Part shown: in pieces, positions 9,282 through 19,264 of the stretch
How positions within the stretch are numbered: position 1 is the stretch's first letter
Layout of the letters: every line of letters starts with the position of its first letter
NCBI RefSeq assembly: GCF_900141775.1
Contig: NZ_FSRI01000001.1
Location: forward strand, 714,251-778,250
Direction of reading: 5' to 3'
DNA: 64,000 bases
Source of the DNA: Salinivibrio sp. ES.052
GTDB taxonomy: Bacteria > Pseudomonadota > Gammaproteobacteria > Enterobacterales > Vibrionaceae
Position numbers and translations under genes: made by a program
Notes under the pieces: generated by a model
The model's database searches: none
What the model saw: the letters and a program-made list of their open reading frames with translations, nothing else
Told to the model about the DNA's origin: nothing

Positions 9282-10904
9282 TCATTCTAGCGGGGTGACA
9301 TAGGTCACTTTCGCTGGGATGTGATGTTGTAAGAAAAACTGCAGCCAACGTGTTTGGTGTGGCTGCAAAACATCCCCGGGTCCTTTTACCTCTACCCACT
9401 GATAATGTGTGCCTTGACACATAAACAGATCGGGATGACCGCGCCGATTATGCTGTCGATCAAATAAAATACGTGCGAAGCAGGCGGTGAGTTGTGACTC
9501 AGTCAGTACGCTTAATGCGGCTTCAAGCAGTGGCCATTCAATGACCGACCAGTTAACCCAATCATTGTTGATTCCTTGCTTTTGCTGATAGTGATGTGCC
9601 ACCCAGTGATGGGCTCTGCCTATTTCAGCGAGGCGCGCATCAATCTGTGATTGCCTCTGAGTGATAAAGTCGTCGCTATAAAGATCGCGTGGCCCGCGCT
9701 GAAACGGGTTGAGAAACGCACCGCGAACGGACAAAAACAAAATATCCCAGAAAAATAGCCCAAATAGCGCGTTGAGCAGGCTGTTTTCGCTATACCACAC
9801 CTGCCAGCCTTGTTGGCGATAATGGTCGGCAACTTCGTTTTCAACACGCTGATTGAGCGGTAAGGTCAAGGTCTGTGTCGGCAGTGCCGGCTGTCTCACT
9901 AGCGCTGAAGGAGCCAGGTTACCGAATGTGCGAACGGGCTTTTGTTTCGCCAGGCGATATGCCACATCGAGCTCTTCCTCATCATGTGGGACACGGATCA
10001 TGGTTGCAATGATGTTTGATGCCGCTTCAATCTCTCCTTGCTTAATCAATATGCGCGCTTGTCGTTCTTGGCTGGGGGGTTGTGTGGTGGTTTGATAGAG
10101 CGATAATGCTGTCAATAAGTCACCCTGGCGCTCAAACTCGCGCGCTATACGATTGGCGAGCCGCTGCCGTTTGCGCTCTAACGGAGACCAATCAAACGGC
10201 TCGGGTAAGTGGGATTTCAGGGCTAAAATGGCCTCGGGGCGCTTTGCTTTTCGCGCTTGCCAAGCCATTTCATTTAAGGCCGATAAATGGAGCCAATCAT
10301 CAATGTGTCTCCGGTGTTGGAATAAACGTTCAGCCCGTCGAATCGGATAGGATTCAAATCGTTGGATACCTAACTCAGCCACCACAAACTGGCTGAGATC
10401 TTGTCGTGAGTTACCAAAATACAGCAAGAGTAAGACAGCGAGAATGTCAGGGTGGTGACAAACCACGAGAGAATACGGGCTAGTTAGGCTCTCACCATAC
10501 GTCTCAATAATTGCAGCTTGCCACTGTTTTTTACGGGCACTTTTCGACAAGATCACAGCAGGAAAAGCGGCGATAAGTTGTGATTTGCTAAGCAAGTTGA
10601 GTAAGACGTTGGCGGGGGCGCTGTGTGTGATACTCACAAATTTTTGCTCTGCCAGAACGTTAAGTAGTGGCTGCGTCTCTCCAAGTTCGGGGTAGAAGAG
10701 GCTCTCGGCCACAAACCAATCATGCCGCCGCATCAGTAATCGGATCAGCAGGCATTGTGCTTTAAAGCTAAGCTGTTGAAAGGTCGTGATCCAGATCCTT
10801 TCTTGTTCCGTGAGCAGATCCCAGTCACGTTCAGACACTAAATCCATCAAGCTTTGAAAGTTATGATGGTAATAATAGGGGCTAAGAGGGTCTGGCTGAG
10901 TCAT
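9282..10904 (-). CDS. VRR-NUC domain nuclease, FAN1-like
   Basis: The 540-residue protein ends in a VRR-NUC nuclease domain. Near residues 490-520 it has RRGHPDLFMC, then WVEVKGPGDVLQPHQ, giving the catalytic PD-(D/E)xK arrangement (D, E, K of EVK) and the QxxW that follows. The helical N-terminal ~450 residues correspond to the SAP/TPR-like region of bacterial FAN1 homologues, which cut 5' flap and interstrand-crosslink DNA structures. It is a stand-alone gene. Its start lies 47 bp from the divergent Nudix-PAP2 gene, so promoters must overlap. Family assignment is confident; the precise substrate is inference. Confidence 0.82.
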   Translation of the reverse strand: MTQPDPLSPYYYHHNFQSLMDLVSERDWDLLTEQERIWITTFQQLSFKAQCLLIRLLMRRHDWFVAESLFYPELGETQPLLNVLAEQKFVSITHSAPANVLLNLLSKSQLIAAFPAVILSKSARKKQWQAAIIETYGESLTSPYSLVVCHHPDILAVLLLLYFGNSRQDLSQFVVAELGIQRFESYPIRRAERLFQHRRHIDDWLHLSALNEMAWQARKAKRPEAILALKSHLPEPFDWSPLERKRQRLANRIAREFERQGDLLTALSLYQTTTQPPSQERQARILIKQGEIEAASNIIATMIRVPHDEEELDVAYRLAKQKPVRTFGNLAPSALVRQPALPTQTLTLPLNQRVENEVADHYRQQGWQVWYSENSLLNALFGLFFWDILFLSVRGAFLNPFQRGPRDLYSDDFITQRQSQIDARLAEIGRAHHWVAHHYQQKQGINNDWVNWSVIEWPLLEAALSVLTESQLTACFARILFDRQHNRRGHPDLFMCQGTHYQWVEVKGPGDVLQPHQTRWLQFFLQHHIPAKVTYVTPLE

Positions 10905-10951
10905 CTTTTTCCTTACCTTTCATCAGGACACGCGCATTCAGGAGCCGCCGA

Positions 10952-12448
10952 ATGAAACGGAGTATCATTGCACTATTGTCAGTTTTAATTGGGTTAGTGT
11001 CGAGCTGCGCTTTGGCTGAGAATGAGAATACGTTTTCTACCGAGCAAGGGATCGCTGGAGTGGCTTGCATTATTACTGATCCGGCTGGGCGGTTAGTCTT
11101 GGTCAAAGACAATGTCACCGGCCGTTATGGCTTACCCGGGGGGCGGGTTAACCTTGCTGAATCACCGACTCGGGCATTAGCGCGCGAAGTGTTTGAGGAA
11201 ACCGCGATTCGTGTCACCGTGGGCGAGGTGTACCACAAAGACAATCGGGGAGTCTTATTTGCTTGCCAAAGCCAAGCGCCACTGCCGGTGGTGTCGAAAG
11301 CTGACGGGACTGGCTTTTTGCCAGTATGGCGTGCACCACACTTTGCCTCAGAAATTGATGAAGCCTATTTAGTCCCTGCCGTTCATGCAGACGATTATCG
11401 CTACCGCTTTAACGGCCGAGGGGAACTATTGTGGTCGTTGGCGGCTAAAGCTCCCAGTAGCGATGTGACGGCACTGGCTGATTTTAGTGCCTTAGCTCCG
11501 ACGTTTTATGTCAGCCAATATGGTTTAGTGACCGGAGTGCAACAAGCGGTGGCGATGATGGGAGACACTGCCAGCGTATTGACTAAGCAGATTTTTAGGC
11601 TGGTGAATACCCTTGGGGAAACCGCTTTTTATGTCGCCTTGGTCCCGTTGTTTCTTATTTTTCGCGGCCATAAGTCGGCCCTGTCTCTACTGTTTTTATT
11701 GATAAGCGCAGCTGCCGTTTCAACCACATTGAAGACGGGCTTTGCGATGCCTCGACCTTTTTATTTGTGGCCAAATTTACAAATTGGAGAAGCGAGTGGG
11801 TTTACGGTACCCAGCGGGCACACTTTGTTGGCGGCGGCGGTCATGACGGCGTGGTATTTAAAGCGCCGAGTGAATGATGGCCCAGCGTACGGATCGTTAG
11901 TAATTGCTCTGGGCGTGGTGACCTTGATGGGTCTAAATCGTATGTATCTTGGGGTCCATTTTGCTAGCGACGTCATCATTGGTGCGCTTGTGGGCGCAAG
12001 TGTTGCGTGGGCCACGGTCAACATGGATGCGATGACAATCGCAAAGGGGAGGCCGCTACTGACCACGGGCAGAATGTGGCTACTGATTTGTTCTATCCTG
12101 GCGCTACTAGCATTGGCATTGAAACTGCCCAATTTAGTCTATCTCGCGGCCTTAGCGGCGGGGGTATATACCGGCCAGGTTTGGCATAAGCTGTTCCCCA
12201 GTCATAAACCAGCCACATCCTTTAAGGGTAAGCTATTGACCTTGGCATGGATTTTCTTAGGGGCAGGCGGAATGATTGTCGCGGCTTGGTGTGTCACGCA
12301 ATTAACGGGTCTGAGTTGGATCGTACTGATTATCGTGTCGATGTCGGCCTGGAGTTTAGGCCCGTGGGTATTAATTGCCAGTCCCGAACTGGCGAAGTGG
12401 TCGGGGGCTAGACTCGGCTGGTGTAATGGTGACAAGGATACATGGTGA
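10952..12448 (+). CDS. Nudix hydrolase - PAP2 phosphatase fusion protein
   Basis: One 498-residue chain carries two phosphatase-type enzymes. Residues 1-22 are a signal peptide (cleavage near ALA; a VSSC lipobox-like motif at 16-19 is an alternative). Residues 30-165 hold a Nudix fold with a near-consensus box G64-x5-E70-x7-R78-E79-x2-E82-E83. Residues 195-360 hold a PAP2 domain with K261-x6-R268-P269, PSGH at 287-290 and R330-x5-H336-x3-D340. Four more membrane helices follow. PAP2 enzymes of this type dephosphorylate lipid pyrophosphates or phosphates on the periplasmic side. Having the Nudix half exported as well is unusual, since Nudix substrates are mostly cytosolic nucleotides. ATG at 10952 follows GGAGCCG. 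Confidence 0.85.
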   Translation: MKRSIIALLSVLIGLVSSCALAENENTFSTEQGIAGVACIITDPAGRLVLVKDNVTGRYGLPGGRVNLAESPTRALAREVFEETAIRVTVGEVYHKDNRGVLFACQSQAPLPVVSKADGTGFLPVWRAPHFASEIDEAYLVPAVHADDYRYRFNGRGELLWSLAAKAPSSDVTALADFSALAPTFYVSQYGLVTGVQQAVAMMGDTASVLTKQIFRLVNTLGETAFYVALVPLFLIFRGHKSALSLLFLLISAAAVSTTLKTGFAMPRPFYLWPNLQIGEASGFTVPSGHTLLAAAVMTAWYLKRRVNDGPAYGSLVIALGVVTLMGLNRMYLGVHFASDVIIGALVGASVAWATVNMDAMTIAKGRPLLTTGRMWLLICSILALLALALKLPNLVYLAALAAGVYTGQVWHKLFPSHKPATSFKGKLLTLAWIFLGAGGMIVAAWCVTQLTGLSWIVLIIVSMSAWSLGPWVLIASPELAKWSGARLGWCNGDKDTW

Positions 12449-12555
12449 TGAGGATTTACTGGGTGATCGCTTTGGCTGTGCCAAGAGTTAAGGTAAAGTG
12501 ACAGCACAACAAAAAAATGGCACCAGGCATGGTGATACAGCGCACAGGAACAGCA

Positions 12556-15500
12556 ATGATACCGGCAATACACCCTCAGGCGGGCTTGTCGTCCGCCGTC
12601 GTTGATTTTCTCTCCGCGGTACAAGAAGCGGGGTTTCATGGCGATATTGAATCGACTTATGCAAGCCGTCTTGCGGTGGCGACAGACAACAGTGTCTATC
12701 AAGCACTGCCTCAAGCCGTTCTCTTCCCTTCTTCCGTTGACGATCTGCAATTGATCGGTCAGACCGTTCAAGCCCCCTCCTTTAGTGAGATTAAATTCTC
12801 CCCTCGTGGCGGCGGGACAGGGACCAATGGTCAGTCGCTCACCAAACATGTGGTGGTAGATGTGTCTCGTTATATGAACCAGGTGCTAGAGGTGAACCCT
12901 GAGCAAGGCTGGGTACGTGTGCAAGCGGGGGTGATTAAAGATCAACTCAATGATGTGCTGCGGCCGTATGGTTATTTTTTCTCGCCGGACTTATCGACCA
13001 GTAACCGTGCCACTGTGGGTGGCATGATTAATACCGATGCATCCGGGCAAGGCTCACTACGCTATGGGAAGACATCGGATCATGTATTGAGTTTAAAAGC
13101 GGTATTAATCGATGGCAGTGTACTGGATACCCAACCGCTTAATGCGGAGCAGCTCAACCATGAAATGACGCGAGAGGATCTGTGTGGGCGAGCGCTCGAG
13201 ACGGTATCATCCGTGTGTCGTGAGCATCGCGATCTTATTACCGATACTTTTCCGCCGCTCAACCGCTTTTTAACCGGCTATGATCTTAAGCATGTTTATG
13301 ATGACGCGCTCACGGCGTTCGATGTTGGCCGCGTATTATGTGGTGCGGAGGGCTCTCTAGCATTTATCGCCGAGGCTAAGCTCAATATTACGCCGATCCC
13401 GACGGTGCGTACTTTGGTGAATATCAAATACGACAGCTTTGATTCGGCATTGCGTAATGCGCCAATGATGGTTGATGCCAAAGCCCTCTCTGTTGAGACC
13501 ATTGATGCTAAAGTGCTCGATCTGGCACGCAATGACATTGTTTGGCACACCGTCAGTGAGTTGTTGCAAGACGTTCCCGGTAAAACCATGCACGGGATTA
13601 ATATGGTGGAGTTTGCCGGTAATGATGCTAGCGAAATAGATGCTCAAATTACCGCACTGTGCGAGCAGCTAGATACATTAATGGCGCAGCAACAAAAAGG
13701 GGTGATTGGTTACCAGATCTGCCGTGACTTAGTGTCAATTAATAAAATTTACGGCATGCGTAAGAAAGCGGTCGGATTATTGGGGGCAACCAAGGGAAAA
13801 GCCAAACCCGTTGCATTTACCGAAGATACCTGTGTGCCACCGGAAAACTTAGCTGACTTTATTGCCGAGTTTCGGACATTACTGGATAGCCATCAGCTGC
13901 ATTATGGCATGTTTGGTCATGTAGATGCGGGGGTGTTGCATGTACGCCCTGCGCTGGATCTTTGCGATCCTGAGCAAGAGAAGGTGATGAAAACGCTCTC
14001 TGATCAAGTGGTAGCGCTGGTGGCGAAATACGGTGGCTTAATGTGGGGCGAGCATGGTAAAGGCTATCGCTCTGAGTATGGTCCCGCTTTTTTTGGCGAC
14101 ACCTTATTCACTCAGCTACGGCGTGTTAAAGCCGCCTTTGATCCACAAAATCGGATGAATCCCGGTAAGATTTGCACACCAATTAATAGCGACGATAACT
14201 TGGTTAAAGTCAACGACACCAAGCGCGGCTTTTATGATCGCCAGATCCCAGTCGAAGTGCGCGATAGCTTTAAAGGGGCGATGGAGTGTAATGGTAACGG
14301 ACTGTGTTTTAACTATGACACAGCTTCACCCATGTGTCCGTCGATGAAGGTGAGTTACGATCGCCGTCATTCACCCAAAGGGCGTGCGGGGATAGTGCGC
14401 GAGTGGCTACGTTTGCTGGCTGAACAAGGTGTGGATCCTTTGGATGTTGAGCAAACCTTAATGACGCAATCCCCTTCGGTGCGCGAGGTGATGGCTAAGT
14501 TTGGTCGTTATTTTACCCGACGCAAAGAGGTGGATGATTTTAGTCATGAGGTGATGGAAGCCATGAGCGGCTGCTTGGCCTGTAAGGCCTGTGCCAGCCA
14601 GTGTCCGATTAAAGTCGATGTCCCAAGCTTTCGTTCGCGCTTTATGCAGCTTTATTACAGCCGCTATCCGCGCCCGATAAAAGATCATTTGGTTGCTAAC
14701 ATCGAGACGTTACTGCCATTCATGGCTAAAGCGCCGACGTTAGTCAATGCGGTCACTCAGCCGCAGTGGGCGCAAGGTATGACCGCGAGTTGGATTGGCT
14801 ACACAGATACGCCAGCGTTGTCTGTGCCGACATTGAGGCAATCGCTAGCTGGTGATCATGCACTCAAATTTGATCTGGCTTGGTTACACGCGCTGTCCGC
14901 ACAGGAGCGTGAAAACTATGTATTGATTGTGCAAGACCCCTTTACCAGCTTTTATGAAGCGCCGTTGCTCCAAGACTTGGTTAAACTTGCGCGTCAATTG
15001 GGCAAAGTGCCGATGCTGGTGCCGTTTAAACCTAACGGTAAAGCACAGCATGTAAAAGGGTTTTTGCGTCGCTTTGCACAGACGGCACGTAACACTGCGG
15101 GCTTTTTGAATCAATTAGCGGGACTGAATATTCCGATGGTGGGTGTCGATCCTGCTTTGGTTTTGTGTTACCGCGATGAGTATCAAGAAGTGTTGGGCCG
15201 TCACCGAGGCAGCTTTAATGTTCAATTGAGCCATGAATGGCTCACCAGTGTGATCCCCAATTTATCAGTGCAGCCAGATAGAGAAGTAGATCCTTGGTAT
15301 TTATTCGGCCATTGCACGGAGAAAACGCAGTTACCGCACGCTGAACAACAGTGGGTTAATTTGTTTGCACACTTTGGTGCGGTGTTGAAACCCGTCTCTG
15401 TGGGTTGCTGTGGTATGGCGGGGACGTATGGCCACGAAGCCGATAAGCGCGCTACCTCAGAGGCGATCTATGATTTAAGTTGGTCGCCCTTGTTAGCCGA

Positions 15501-15648
15501 TCTCCCGGCAGAGCGTGTTTTGGCGACGGGGTATTCGTGCCGTAGCCAAGTGAAGCGGTTTAGCGATACTGCATTGTTCCATCCATTGCAGGTGCTGTTA
15601 CGACTGGCTTATACGGCGACTGATCGTGTGGACGCGGACAACGTATAA
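12556..15648 (+). CDS. ydiJ: YdiJ-type FAD/Fe-S D-2-hydroxyacid dehydrogenase
   Basis: This protein of about 1030 residues resembles YdiJ, an FAD-linked D-2-hydroxyglutarate or D-lactate type dehydrogenase. An FAD-binding PCMH domain (about 40-260, with PRGGGTGTNGQSL) leads into the FAD-oxidase C domain (about 260-550). A ferredoxin-like region has cysteine clusters in ECNGNGLC...MCPSMK and SGCLACKACASQCPIKVD. A C-terminal CCG-type segment has SVGCCGMAGTYGH. I chose ATG 12556 because MIPAIHPQ matches the family start and AGGA lies upstream, rather than the ATG at 12517. It probably feeds electrons to the respiratory chain. A small membrane protein gene lies 69 bp downstream. Confidence 0.88.
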   Translation: MIPAIHPQAGLSSAVVDFLSAVQEAGFHGDIESTYASRLAVATDNSVYQALPQAVLFPSSVDDLQLIGQTVQAPSFSEIKFSPRGGGTGTNGQSLTKHVVVDVSRYMNQVLEVNPEQGWVRVQAGVIKDQLNDVLRPYGYFFSPDLSTSNRATVGGMINTDASGQGSLRYGKTSDHVLSLKAVLIDGSVLDTQPLNAEQLNHEMTREDLCGRALETVSSVCREHRDLITDTFPPLNRFLTGYDLKHVYDDALTAFDVGRVLCGAEGSLAFIAEAKLNITPIPTVRTLVNIKYDSFDSALRNAPMMVDAKALSVETIDAKVLDLARNDIVWHTVSELLQDVPGKTMHGINMVEFAGNDASEIDAQITALCEQLDTLMAQQQKGVIGYQICRDLVSINKIYGMRKKAVGLLGATKGKAKPVAFTEDTCVPPENLADFIAEFRTLLDSHQLHYGMFGHVDAGVLHVRPALDLCDPEQEKVMKTLSDQVVALVAKYGGLMWGEHGKGYRSEYGPAFFGDTLFTQLRRVKAAFDPQNRMNPGKICTPINSDDNLVKVNDTKRGFYDRQIPVEVRDSFKGAMECNGNGLCFNYDTASPMCPSMKVSYDRRHSPKGRAGIVREWLRLLAEQGVDPLDVEQTLMTQSPSVREVMAKFGRYFTRRKEVDDFSHEVMEAMSGCLACKACASQCPIKVDVPSFRSRFMQLYYSRYPRPIKDHLVANIETLLPFMAKAPTLVNAVTQPQWAQGMTASWIGYTDTPALSVPTLRQSLAGDHALKFDLAWLHALSAQERENYVLIVQDPFTSFYEAPLLQDLVKLARQLGKVPMLVPFKPNGKAQHVKGFLRRFAQTARNTAGFLNQLAGLNIPMVGVDPALVLCYRDEYQEVLGRHRGSFNVQLSHEWLTSVIPNLSVQPDREVDPWYLFGHCTEKTQLPHAEQQWVNLFAHFGAVLKPVSVGCCGMAGTYGHEADKRATSEAIYDLSWSPLLADLPAERVLATGYSCRSQVKRFSDTALFHPLQVLLRLAYTATDRVDADNV

Positions 15649-15717
15649 ATTAAAGTATTGCACCTTTGTTCGTTTCGCGTACAGTAAAATAAACAGCTAA
15701 AAGCTAAGGCAAAACAA

Positions 15718-15873
15718 ATGCTTAAAACGATTGTGATCATCTTATTGGTTTTACTCGGTATTACTGCCGCGCAATACCTGGATGAGGGCACGCAGAAGAA
15801 AATCGCTTGGGTGATTGGAGCCATTGCGGGCGTGCTTGCGTTAGGCGTCATCGGTGTAGAATTGTTTCGTTAG
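15718..15873 (+). CDS. 51-residue small membrane protein
   Basis: An ATG at 15718, preceded by AAGG about ten bases upstream, opens a 51-codon frame ending in TAG at 15871-15873. The product has two hydrophobic helices (about residues 3-19 and 30-48) joined by a polar turn, DEGTQKK, giving a hairpin-like inner-membrane protein. It lies 69 bp after the ydiJ homologue and directly before a strong terminator, so it probably closes that transcript. I do not recognise the family. Good codon structure, ribosome site and context make it a likely real gene. Confidence 0.65.
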   Translation: MLKTIVIILLVLLGITAAQYLDEGTQKKIAWVIGAIAGVLALGVIGVELFR

Positions 15874-15917
15874 CCTATTATTAGCCGGACGGCCAATAAA
15901 GCAGCGCTGATCAAATC

Positions 15918-15945
15918 AAAAACGCCCCGCAATGGGGCGTTTTTT
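15918..15945. terminator. bidirectional terminator between ydiJ/small ORF and ygiQ
   Basis: AAAACGCCCC, loop GCAA, TGGGGCGTTTTTT-type inverted repeat between convergent genes, with A and T runs on the two sides so it can serve both strands. Confidence 0.85.
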
Positions 15946-15972
15946 AGTGAGGGAGAGTGCCGATAGCCGAGG

Positions 15973-18135
15973 TTATGCGCGTTTCCCTCGTCGTTTTGCA
16001 CTATGACTGGCGCCTTTATTGGGACTTGGGCGGCGGATATCTGGCTGCTTGGGATGCTTAGTCGCAAAGCGCTGGGTCCCGTGGCGTCCTGAACGGCGCT
16101 GGCGACCCGTTTTTTCCTGTGTATCTTCGGCCGGGATCAAGCATTTTGGCCCATCACCAATCAAGTGCCCTTTGCCCATCTGTGCCAAGGCTTGGCGGAT
16201 CATCGGCCAGTTAGCTGGATCATGATAACGCAATAGCGCTTTATGCAAGCGACGTTGGCGTTCCCCTTTTGCAACGGTGAGTGCCTCACGCTTTTTGTAG
16301 CGCACCCGTTTAAGCGGGTTGGTCTCGGAGTGATACATCGCGGTGGCGTTGCACATCGGCGACGGATAAAAGTTTTGTACTTGATCGCACTCGAAGTCGT
16401 TTTCTTTGAGCCAACAAGCAAGGTGGACCATATCCTCGTCGGTACAGCCGGGGTGAGCAGCAATAAAGTACGGGATCAAATACTGCTTTTTACCTGCTTC
16501 CTTACTGTATTTCTCAAATAGTGCCTTAAAGCGATCGTACGCCCCCATGCCCGGCTTCATCATTAAATCGAGGGTATTTTTCTCGGTATGTTCAGGGGCA
16601 ATTTTAAGGTAGCCGCCAACGTGATGCGTGACCAATTCTTTGACATACTCGGGCGACTCTATTGCCAAATCGTACCGCACCCCAGATGCAATCAATACTT
16701 TTTTAATCCCTTCGACCTGACGGGCTTTGCGATAGAGATCAATGGTATGGCGATGATCGGTATTGAGTTTGTCACAAATTTTAGGAAATACGCAGGAGGG
16801 GCGACGGCAGTTACGCTCGGCTTTGGGATCGGCACAGCCTAATCGATACATATTCGCGGTTGGGCCACCTAAGTCAGAAATAGTGCCGGTAAAGCCAGGG
16901 ACTTTGTCGCGGATATCCTTTAATTCTTCGATGATAGATGCTTGTGAGCGGTTTTGAATGATACGGCCTTCGTGCTCCGTGATAGAACAGAACGAGCACC
17001 CCCCAAAGCAGCCACGCATGATATTCACGGAGGTTTTAATCATGTCGTAGGCTGGGATTTTTGCCTTGCCATATTTCGGATGCGGGACTCGTGCATAAGG
17101 GAGCCCAAAGACATAGTCCATCTCTTCGGTGTTCAGGGGCACCGGTGGTGGGTTAATCCAGAGCAATTGGTCACCGTGCTGCTGGACAAGTGCGCGTGCT
17201 GAATAGGGATTGGCTTCTAAATGCATCACCCGACTGGCGTGCGCATACAAAATGCGATCGTTTTTTAGCTTTTCAAACGAAGGGAGGCGGACAAAGGTGT
17301 TTTTGGCGTCGTGCCGTGATGGCCTAATGGTCACCGGTTTTGCCGTGTTCGGTTCGGCCTTCTTGCTGGTTTCGCACTGAGTATCGGTCGCGTAGGGGTT
17401 GGGCATTGTCATGCTCTTACCCGGCTTATCGATACGGGTTGAGTCCACTTCCACCATCGCTTCTGGTGGTGTTTTCATCATCACTGCGGTCCCCGCTATG
17501 CGGGTCATATTCGCCAGTGAGTCACCCCGTGACAAACGGTGGGCGACTTCAATCAAGGCGCGTTCAGCGTTACCAAACAATAAGATATCGGCCTTGGCAT
17601 CACATAACACCGACCGGCGGACTTTATCCGACCAATAATCGTAATGGGCCAGACGGCGAAGACTGGCTTCGATGCCACCCAGAACGATAGGTGTTTGCTT
17701 GTACGCTTCACGGCAGCGTTGTGAGTATACTAAAACGGCACGGTCTGGGCGTTTTCCGCCTTCATTGTTGGGGGTATAGGCATCATCATGGCGCAGTTTA
17801 CGATCCGCCGTATAACGGTTGATCATCGAGTCCATGTTGCCGGCGGTGACACCAAAGAACAGGTTAGGCTCACCGAGTGCCATAAAGTCTTCTTTACTTT
17901 GCCAGTTGGGCTGCGAAATGATCCCAACACGAAAACCCTGAGCTTCCAGCGTGCGGCCAATCACTGCCATGCCAAAGCTGGGATGATCGACATAAGCGTC
18001 GCCCGTGACAATAATGATGTCGCAGCTATCCCAACCAAGAATCTCCATTTCTTCTCGGCTGGTGGGCAGGAAGGGCGCAGGTCCAAAACACGCGGCCCAG
18101 TAAGGGGTATAGTCATAGATAGCAATCGGTGTCAC
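15973..18135 (-). CDS. ygiQ: YgiQ family radical SAM protein
   Basis: The 720-residue protein matches YgiQ along its length. It has the N-terminal signature [19 protein letters not shown], then [11 protein letters not shown] and [13 protein letters not shown], a radical SAM core with CFGGCSFCS (CxxxCxxC) near residue 385, and a later cysteine group [12 protein letters not shown]. The C-terminus is a very basic, low-complexity tail (about the last 50 residues), suggesting nucleic-acid or ribosome contact. The reaction is not established. GTG at 18135 is the apparent start, in a context matching the family N-terminus. It is a single gene convergent with the ydiJ transcript. Confidence 0.9.
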   Translation of the reverse strand: MTPIAIYDYTPYWAACFGPAPFLPTSREEMEILGWDSCDIIIVTGDAYVDHPSFGMAVIGRTLEAQGFRVGIISQPNWQSKEDFMALGEPNLFFGVTAGNMDSMINRYTADRKLRHDDAYTPNNEGGKRPDRAVLVYSQRCREAYKQTPIVLGGIEASLRRLAHYDYWSDKVRRSVLCDAKADILLFGNAERALIEVAHRLSRGDSLANMTRIAGTAVMMKTPPEAMVEVDSTRIDKPGKSMTMPNPYATDTQCETSKKAEPNTAKPVTIRPSRHDAKNTFVRLPSFEKLKNDRILYAHASRVMHLEANPYSARALVQQHGDQLLWINPPPVPLNTEEMDYVFGLPYARVPHPKYGKAKIPAYDMIKTSVNIMRGCFGGCSFCSITEHEGRIIQNRSQASIIEELKDIRDKVPGFTGTISDLGGPTANMYRLGCADPKAERNCRRPSCVFPKICDKLNTDHRHTIDLYRKARQVEGIKKVLIASGVRYDLAIESPEYVKELVTHHVGGYLKIAPEHTEKNTLDLMMKPGMGAYDRFKALFEKYSKEAGKKQYLIPYFIAAHPGCTDEDMVHLACWLKENDFECDQVQNFYPSPMCNATAMYHSETNPLKRVRYKKREALTVAKGERQRRLHKALLRYHDPANWPMIRQALAQMGKGHLIGDGPKCLIPAEDTQEKTGRQRRSGRHGTQRFATKHPKQPDIRRPSPNKGASHSAKRRGKRA

Positions 18136-18265
18136 GTCATCGTCTCTTGGTCAGCCCAACACACCGATGAGGTATACCATCAACATGCCAGAGTGGGCGA
18201 TAAATCAGCTGGCGATTTTAGCGAGATTCCTGCATTGAGTATAGGGATAAATCGTGGGGAGCTGG

Positions 18266-19162
18266 TCAGGACCGCGTCGACGGGTTAGCCGACGGATTGT
18301 GTTGTTGCACATAATCAATAAAGGCGCGATCAGCGAGGGATAAGTAACCGTTTTTGCGCCATGCGATAGAAATATCTAGCTTGATGGGCTGAGTGAAAGG
18401 GATCCCCACAATGCCACTTTCATGTTCGGTGACCATATCGAGCAATGCGCTAATCGCAAACCCGTGACGGACAATGTTCAAAATCATCGCCAATAAGTTG
18501 GTTTCCAGTGAAAGCTTAGGCGTCATCGCATGTGTGTCGCAGACTTGATCTAAATAATCGCGATGGAAATAGCCAGGACGGAACATGATTAATTCATGAT
18601 CGAAAAAGGTTTGATAGTCGAGGGTATGATGTGCGGCGAGCGCATGATCGGTTGCGACGACAGCCACCATCTGTGAGGAAATTAAATGGGTGGTTTCTAG
18701 TGAATCGGGCACGTCTCTATCATTGATCACAGCCAGATCGAGCTCACCGTCGAGTAGCATTTGTCGCAGAGAGTGGGTGCCGGCCTCAACTACCGTGAGT
18801 TTTAGCGCGGGGTAGCGGCAACGAAACCCCATCAGCAACTCTGGGAAAAAGTAGGATCCTAGCATACCTGGAACACCAATACGGACTTCACCTTTTTGTA
18901 GGCCTTTTAGCTCATCCATGGCGGTGGCGGTATCTTGCATTTGTTGTACCACGCGGTACGCATGCTGGACTAATACTTGACCTTCTTGGGTTAACTGTAT
19001 TCGCTTTTCTCCACGGACAAACAGTGGCATGGCAAGCTGATTTTCGAGTTTTTTGATCGCAATACTGAGTGCGGGCTGGGCGATATGAAGACGCTGAGCG
19101 GCCAGAGTAAAGCTCTCTTCTTCTGCCACGGCAATCACATAACGCAGTTGTTTAATATCCAT
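18266..19162 (-). CDS. LysR family transcriptional regulator
   Basis: The 298-residue protein has a LysR winged helix-turn-helix at residues 1-60 (IAVAEEESFTLAAQRLHIAQ) and a periplasmic-binding-like effector domain at about 90-295. It is transcribed away from an MFS transporter gene that starts 102 bp off, the usual arrangement in which the regulator controls the transporter. The same divergent LysR/MFS pairing exists as ynfL/ynfM in E. coli. A perfect 14-bp inverted repeat lies immediately upstream of its start, a likely operator for self-control and control of the transporter. The ligand is unknown. Confidence 0.88.
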   Translation of the reverse strand: MDIKQLRYVIAVAEEESFTLAAQRLHIAQPALSIAIKKLENQLAMPLFVRGEKRIQLTQEGQVLVQHAYRVVQQMQDTATAMDELKGLQKGEVRIGVPGMLGSYFFPELLMGFRCRYPALKLTVVEAGTHSLRQMLLDGELDLAVINDRDVPDSLETTHLISSQMVAVVATDHALAAHHTLDYQTFFDHELIMFRPGYFHRDYLDQVCDTHAMTPKLSLETNLLAMILNIVRHGFAISALLDMVTEHESGIVGIPFTQPIKLDISIAWRKNGYLSLADRAFIDYVQQHNPSANPSTRS

Positions 19163-19166
19163 TGTG

Positions 19167-19203
19167 TATATTAAATTTATATGAATAAGATAAATTTAAT
19201 ATA
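19167..19203. promoter_or_regulatory. inverted repeat operator between lysR and MFS genes
   Basis: TATATTAAATTTAT (19167-19180) and ATAAATTTAATATA (19190-19203) are perfect 14-bp complements with a 9-bp spacer. The site begins 5 bp upstream of the lysR start and 62 bp before the MFS start, a natural position for the LysR regulator to bind. Confidence 0.6.
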
Positions 19204-19264
19204 TTTTATTAATCATATAGTCATTGCTAGCATGATCACATCTTGACTAAACAATGAGGTTGTC

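Noticed and set aside
12202-12849. Minus-strand 215-codon frame across the Nudix-PAP2/ydiJ junction
   Set aside because: Overlaps both real genes on the opposite strand; the frame is histidine- and cysteine-rich without a domain.
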